A stretch of 7,522 bases of DNA, taken from an uncultured bacterium (lineage in GTDB: Bacteria; Patescibacteriota; Minisyncoccia; Phycocordibacterales; UBA918). Shown here in pieces: positions 4,518 through 7,522 of this stretch. Location: the NCBI GenBank assembly GCA_903839715.1, contig CAIMDH010000067.1, forward strand, positions 1 through 7,522, written 5' to 3'. The notes below the pieces were generated by a model. It ran no database searches. It was not told the origin of the DNA and saw nothing but the letters and a program-made list of their open reading frames with translations. The position numbers were made by a program, and so were the translations under genes. How positions within the stretch are numbered: the stretch's first letter is position 1; each line of letters starts with the position of its first letter.

Positions 4518-5374
4518 CGCTTCCCGCCCATAAGCCGACCTGGCTTGCGTCGTTCGACGATAAATACGTTTGAATATTTCTTTGGTGAACGAGTCTTTTG
4601 ACCCTTTCCAGTTGGACGTCCCTGCTTGGTACGAGCGCGACGGTGTCCCCGTGGAGACTTACCTTCACCTCCTCCATGTGGGTGGTCTACTGCATTCTTA
4701 GCTGAACCACGAGTCTTTGGACGAAGTCCGCGGTGTCGTGCGCGTCCAGCCTTTCCTAGATCAACGAGACGATACTCTTCGTTTGATACTGCTCCGATTG
4801 AAGCCCAGCAAGTTGCAATAACTTTACGGATTTCTGTTGAAGGCATCTTGAGAAGTGTGTAATTGCCATCTTGTGCAACAACTTCTACGTAGTTACCCGC
4901 AGCGCGAGCAATCTTAGCTCCTGCTCCTGGCTTGAGTTCCACATTGTACACAAAGGTACCAATTGGAATCGCGCGTAGTGGCAAGCGATTACCCACCTTT
5001 ACCTTTGCAGTTTCTGAAGTAAGAACTTCGTCGTGCTGTGCAAGTGTTTGTGGAGCGAGGATGTACCGACGTTCACCGTCCTTGTAGACAACAAGAGCGA
5101 TGAAGCCGTTACGGTTTGGATCGTATTCAATAGTTTCAACGCGAGCTGAGATATCCTTCTTGTCGAACTTGAAGTCGACGAGACGATACGTCTGCTTGTT
5201 ACCACCACCTCGGTAGAGATTAGTTGTACGTCCAAAACTGTTACGTCCACCCGTACTGCGCTTACCCATAGTCAATGACTTCAGTGGGTTACTAGCAGTT
5301 GATGTAAGTTTCTTTTTATATTCGATGACCGAACCATCACGTCGGCCAGCAGAAGTAGGTTTATACTTTTTCAT
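4514..5374 (-). CDS. rplB: Large-subunit ribosomal protein uL2
   Basis: This 286-residue protein is slightly longer than E. coli L2 (273). uL2 binds 23S rRNA domain IV near the peptidyl-transferase centre and helps join the subunits. Seen here: N-terminal K-P-T-S-A-G-R-R, the R-N-S-F-G-R-T-T-N-L-Y-R-G-G-G segment, G-N-R-L-P-L-R-A-I-P-I-G-T, and the signature V-D-H-P-H-G-G-G-E-G, whose central His corresponds to the essential E. coli His229. It is followed by a basic tail with G-K-G-Q-K-T-R-S. The ATG comes 3 nt after the rplW stop, without a Shine-Dalgarno, so translation is probably coupled. Unusually, rpsS does not follow; the gene ends in a strong terminator. Confidence 0.98.
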   Translation of the reverse strand: MKKYKPTSAGRRDGSVIEYKKKLTSTASNPLKSLTMGKRSTGGRNSFGRTTNLYRGGGNKQTYRLVDFKFDKKDISARVETIEYDPNRNGFIALVVYKDGERRYILAPQTLAQHDEVLTSETAKVKVGNRLPLRAIPIGTFVYNVELKPGAGAKIARAAGNYVEVVAQDGNYTLLKMPSTEIRKVIATCWASIGAVSNEEYRLVDLGKAGRARHRGLRPKTRGSAKNAVDHPHGGGEGKSPRGHRRARTKQGRPTGKGQKTRSPKKYSNVFIVERRKPGRLMGGKR

Positions 5375-5377
5375 AGA

Positions 5378-5749
5378 CTAGACGAGATTAATGGTGTCAC
5401 CCTTTTTAAGATACACGTATGCCTTCTTTTCTCCTGCCACCTTCACCATACGGTTACGTGAGCCTGAGAGACGAGTGGCTGGTTTTTTATTGACGATGTT
5501 TACCTTCACCGGCGTCACACCGTAGAGAGCCTTTACTGCATCACGAACGAGAAACTTGGTTGCGTCACGACGAATGTTGAATGTGTAAACATTCATGTCG
5601 CCAAGACCGACAGCCTTCTCAGTGATACGTGGACCAGTGATAACACTGGTCAGGTCTCGATCGGTTGAAAGTGCCTTTGGGGCAGCTTTGCCAACAACAG
5701 GAGTTTTCACTTCTGAGTCAGCCTCCTTCTTTCGACTAAAGAGAGCCAT
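5378..5749 (-). CDS. rplW: Large-subunit ribosomal protein uL23
   Basis: This 123-residue protein has the uL23 core from about residue 35: I-T-G-P-R-I-T-E-K-A, Y-T-F-N-I-R-R-D-A-T-K, V-R-D-A-V-K-A-L-Y-G-V-T-P-V-K-V-N, and a C-terminal K-A-Y-V-Y-L-K-K-G-D. uL23 sits at the peptide-exit tunnel and docks SRP and trigger factor. E. coli L23 is 100 residues, so the first 30 or so (M-A-L-F-S-R-K-K-E-A ...) form a charged, Ala/Lys-rich N-terminal extension. The start is set by the ATG 5 nt after the rplD stop; it lacks a Shine-Dalgarno. Part of the rplC-D-W-B run. Confidence 0.97.
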   Translation of the reverse strand: MALFSRKKEADSEVKTPVVGKAAPKALSTDRDLTSVITGPRITEKAVGLGDMNVYTFNIRRDATKFLVRDAVKALYGVTPVKVNIVNKKPATRLSGSRNRMVKVAGEKKAYVYLKKGDTINLV

Positions 5750-5754
5750 ACTAT

Positions 5755-6438
5755 TTATTTCTTAGCAGCAGCAACTACTCCAACACGCTTGCCGATCACT
5801 TCTAGCGTACTTGTTGGCTCAGTCATTACTACATACTTATAAGTAAGGAGATCAACTGGGTTGATGTCCTTGGCTTGCATCACTTCGATATTACCGAAGT
5901 TACGGAAGCTCTTTTCGATAGCAGCATTACGTGCTGGGAGTACTACGACCGCAGTATTCTTTCGCTTTGTACTTAGTGAAGTCTGTCCTGTACCTTTTGC
6001 TAGTGCACTTAGTACGGTTTTTGCTTGCGCTGTCTTTGGTTCAGCAAATGAAAGTGCGTCGACAAAGATAATTTCAGCGTCTACCAACTTCTTTGAAAGT
6101 ACAACGGCCAATGCCTTTGCGCGAACCTTCTTGTTGATTTTTACTGAGTAATCTTTTTCGTTACGAGGACCATGAGAAACTCCACCCTTCACCCAAATCG
6201 GTGAACGGCTAGAACCATGTCGTGCGCGACCAGTTCCCTTTTGCTTCCATGGCTTCTTACCTCCTCCACTAACATCACCGCGACCCTTAGTGTGGGCAGA
6301 TGATTCGCGGGCGTTTGCCTGCATACCAATTACCACTTCGTGTACTAAGTCAGCATTCCATGCAACACCGAACACTGACTCTGGAAGAGAGATCTTTCCG
6401 ACCTCAGCTCCTTCGTGTGAATATACTTTTGCGTCCAT
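5755..6438 (-). CDS. rplD: Large-subunit ribosomal protein uL4
   Basis: This 227-residue protein has the conserved tunnel-lining loop at about residues 56-92: S-G-G-G-K-K-P-W-K-Q-K-G-T-G-R-A-R, then S-P-I-W-V-K-G-G-V-S-H-G-P. The C-terminal globular part includes L-T-Y-K-Y-V-V-M-T. uL4 lines the exit tunnel. In E. coli it also represses its own S10 operon through the leader RNA, by attenuation and translational control. It is unknown whether that mechanism exists here, but the structured region before rplC makes it worth asking. The start ATG is 14 bp after the rplC stop, without a Shine-Dalgarno. Confidence 0.98.
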   Translation of the reverse strand: MDAKVYSHEGAEVGKISLPESVFGVAWNADLVHEVVIGMQANARESSAHTKGRGDVSGGGKKPWKQKGTGRARHGSSRSPIWVKGGVSHGPRNEKDYSVKINKKVRAKALAVVLSKKLVDAEIIFVDALSFAEPKTAQAKTVLSALAKGTGQTSLSTKRKNTAVVVLPARNAAIEKSFRNFGNIEVMQAKDINPVDLLTYKYVVMTEPTSTLEVIGKRVGVVAAAKK

Positions 6439-6452
6439 ATAGTTATGCTTAC

Positions 6453-7073
6453 TTAGATGCCACGCACCTCTACTAATGTTCCTTTTCGACCTGGAATTGC
6501 TCCTGAAACAAGGAGTACGTTTTCTGCAGGATTTACCTGAAGAACGCGTAGATTTTTAATCGTGACGGTATCACTTCCCATTCGTCCTGCCATCCGAGTA
6601 CCCTTCATCACTCGGTTGAGTCCTGTCGATCCAATGGATCCCGGTTCTCGTTCTGAGTGCTTTTGGCCGTGAGTACGACGTCCTCCGGCAAAGCCATGAC
6701 GCTTTACCACACCTTGAAATCCCTTACCTTTTGAAATAGCAGAAACTGCAATCAAATCGCCAGGTGTAAAGACTGAAGCGTCAAACGCTGTATCTTTAGC
6801 AAAACCGCTGAGATCAACGGTTTCGTTAACGGTCGGACGGAACTCTTTTACAAACTTAACGCCAGAACCAAAATGACCCATTTGCGCTTTTGCAACGCGG
6901 TGATCTTTTTGTGAACCTGTTGCAATTTGAAGTGCAACATAGCCATCTGTCTCAACACTTTTTACTTGTGAGACTTTTGCTGGAGCTACTTTAAGAATAG
7001 TAGCAGCCTTACAAACACCGTTTTCATCGAAAACCTGTGTCATTCCGGCCTTGGTTCCAATAATGAATTTCAT
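6453..7073 (-). CDS. rplC: Large-subunit ribosomal protein uL3
   Basis: This 206-residue protein is close to the E. coli length (209). Seen here: N-terminal I-I-G-T-K-A-G-M-T-Q-V-F, and the long central extension G-K-G-F-Q-G-V-V-K-R-H-G-F-A-G-G, H-S-E-R-E-P-G-S-I-G, M-A-G-R-M-G, which reaches toward the peptidyl-transferase centre. uL3 nucleates large-subunit assembly. Where E. coli has the PrmB-methylated Gln150 (in G-Q-N-Q-T-P-G), this protein reads G-S-T-G-L-N-R, so that modification is unlikely. The ATG at 7073 is the only sensible start (an overlapping ATG at 7078 hits a stop at once). No Shine-Dalgarno is visible. It follows a 347-bp gap. Confidence 0.98.
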   Translation of the reverse strand: MKFIIGTKAGMTQVFDENGVCKAATILKVAPAKVSQVKSVETDGYVALQIATGSQKDHRVAKAQMGHFGSGVKFVKEFRPTVNETVDLSGFAKDTAFDASVFTPGDLIAVSAISKGKGFQGVVKRHGFAGGRRTHGQKHSEREPGSIGSTGLNRVMKGTRMAGRMGSDTVTIKNLRVLQVNPAENVLLVSGAIPGRKGTLVEVRGI

Positions 7074-7084
7074 TACATGTGAAC

Positions 7085-7102
7085 TATCTAATAAATTAGA
7101 TA
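7085..7102. repeat. AT-rich palindrome before rplC
   Basis: TATCTAAT (7085-7092) and ATTAGATA (7095-7102) are perfect 8-bp arms around AA, 12 bp upstream of the rplC start. It could be a protein site or a weak leader hairpin near the ribosome landing zone. Nothing identifies a binder. Confidence 0.4.
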
Positions 7103-7130
7103 AATTGTGAAGCTGAGTAAAGTCCGAGAA

Positions 7131-7187
7131 AAAACAGTGATTTTGACTGAGCTGTACAAGTGTACAGTGAAGAAAAATTACTGTTTT
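7131..7187 (-). promoter_or_regulatory. Nested hairpin with U run in the rplC leader (attenuator-like)
   Basis: Outer arms at 7131-7144 and 7174-7187 (14 bp, one mismatch) enclose inner arms CTGTACA (7152-7158) and TGTACAG (7161-7167), both centred near 7159. Read toward rplC (minus strand), the outer stem ends in six U's, from the A's at 7134-7129, so it could act as an attenuator 57 nt before the start codon. The stem is AT-rich. On the plus strand the mismatch becomes a G-U pair, so the RNA may belong to the other strand. Confidence 0.4.
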
Positions 7188-7214
7188 GACAAAGGAATTT
7201 GCCAGCTACAAAAT
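7186..7214 (+). promoter_or_regulatory. Possible rightward promoter in the rpsJ-rplC gap
   Basis: TTGACA (7186-7191), a 17-bp spacer and CAAAAT (7209-7214) are oriented away from rplC. No coding gene follows. It would yield a short antisense or noncoding RNA carrying the 7231-7307 stem and possibly ending near the T run at 7364-7370. The -35 is perfect but the -10 is weak. Confidence 0.25.
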
Positions 7215-7230
7215 TTATCTTTGTTCTAAG

Positions 7231-7307
7231 AGACCGCTACAACAAACCGCGCAATACGCGCAGACACAAGGTCCACACGTAATTGCGCGGTTTGTGCCCA
7301 TTGGTCT
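7231..7307. repeat. Long GC-rich stem-loop in the rpsJ-rplC gap
   Basis: A perfect 14-bp inverted repeat (7242-7255 and 7282-7295, core ACCGCGCAAT) is flanked by a second pairing, AGACC (7231-7235) with GGTCT (7303-7307), across an internal loop. No U run follows on the rplC side, so it is not a simple terminator. It lies within the predicted leader of rplC and could be a ribosomal-protein binding structure. On the plus strand it would be the core of a small RNA. Confidence 0.6.
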
Positions 7308-7353
7308 AGGGTGATTACTCACACCTGTACGTAGGTCTTTAGAAACTGTGGCT

Positions 7354-7381
7354 AGTATACGAGTTTTTTTGGATTTAGCAA
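7354..7381 (-). promoter_or_regulatory. Promoter for the rplC-rplD-rplW-rplB unit
   Basis: On the minus strand TTGCTA (7381-7376), a 16-bp spacer and TATACT (7359-7354) make a good housekeeping-type promoter. Start point expected near 7347, giving a leader of about 270 nt before rplC. It sits between the upstream stop codon (7423-7421) and the long stem-loop, so rplC-rplB may be transcribed independently of the gene upstream. A small inverted repeat, GACAC/GTGTC (7395-7399/7404-7408), lies just upstream. Confidence 0.45.
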
Positions 7382-7420
7382 GCTTTCCGTTATAGACACA
7401 CTAGTGTCCAAATAAAACTT

Positions 7421-7522
7421 TCAAAACATCTTAAGTTGTATATCCGGCGGTCGCTCAAACTTATGTACCGTTCTGCTGTCCAACGAAAGCAGGTCAATGA
7501 AGCTTCGACGCACAAAGAGTAC
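7421..7522 (-). CDS. rpsJ: 3' end of a gene, possibly ribosomal protein uS10 (partial)
   Basis: Minus-strand frame: 33 codons open from the window edge to a TGA at 7423-7421, ending R-R-S-F-I-D-L-L-S-L-D-S-R-T-V-H-K-F and then E-R-P-P-D-I-Q-L-K-M-F. I-D-L-L-S-L-D-S-R-T-V aligns without gaps to the uS10 segment I-D-I-V-E-P-T-E-K-T-V, and P-P-D-I-Q-L-K resembles its final strand, but about five residues of the usual linker are missing. rpsJ is the expected gene before rplC in an S10 operon, which supports the call. The fragment is short, so the identity is tentative. Confidence 0.45.
   Translation of the reverse strand, partial: VLFVRRSFIDLLSLDSRTVHKFERPPDIQLKMF

Noticed and set aside
4411..4677. 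Leftward 88-residue ORF overlapping rplB
   Set aside because: Shadow frame of rplB and of the terminator palindrome; no independent start signal.
7114..7130. RNase P RNA suggested by GAGTAAAGTCCGAG
   Set aside because: Resembles the P4 5' strand, but the matching ACAGAA 3' strand and the other conserved regions are not visible nearby.

Overview
The window looks like a chromosome segment from a candidate-phyla-radiation bacterium (Patescibacteria, Parcubacteria-like). This is an inference from gene content. Genes are compact, the proteins are divergent, there is an ECF sigma cluster beside a DUF4349 protein, the uL23 has an N-terminal extension, and almost no start codon has a Shine-Dalgarno sequence. 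UGA is used as a stop, which argues against the lineages that recode UGA. I cannot name a genus.

Layout, left to right. Positions 1-97 hold the first ten codons of a leftward gene that runs off the edge. Its perfect extended -10 promoter sits inside a symmetric array of four 11-bp operator-like repeats. A bidirectional terminator (136-168) follows. It closes a leftward four-gene block that reads, in transcription order: ECF sigma factor (2945-2349), membrane-anchored anti-sigma-like protein with an exported domain (2338-1574), DUF4349 membrane protein (1483-467) and a 72-residue two-helix membrane protein (420-202). I read this as an envelope-sensing module. Transcribed away from it is a 106-residue DUF2103-like protein (3125-3445).

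The middle (3446-4513) differs from the rest. It has a secreted beta-rich protein (3674-4117) with the only consensus Shine-Dalgarno in the window, its own promoter and its own terminator. After it come about 330 noncoding bases packed with consecutive hairpins, including a possible pseudoknot. These end in a very long bidirectional terminator that overlaps the rplB stop codon. The stretch could be an undescribed structured RNA of about 330 nt, or a cluster of palindromic DNA repeats.

The right part (4514-7522) is the first part of an S10-type ribosomal operon on the minus strand: probable rpsJ 3' end, a 347-bp structured gap, then rplC, rplD, rplW and rplB, spaced 3-14 bp apart. The usual next genes (rpsS, rplV, rpsC...) are missing: the operon stops at a strong terminator after rplB. 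The rpsJ-rplC gap contains a good minus-strand promoter and two large hairpins, so rplC-rplB may have its own regulated leader.
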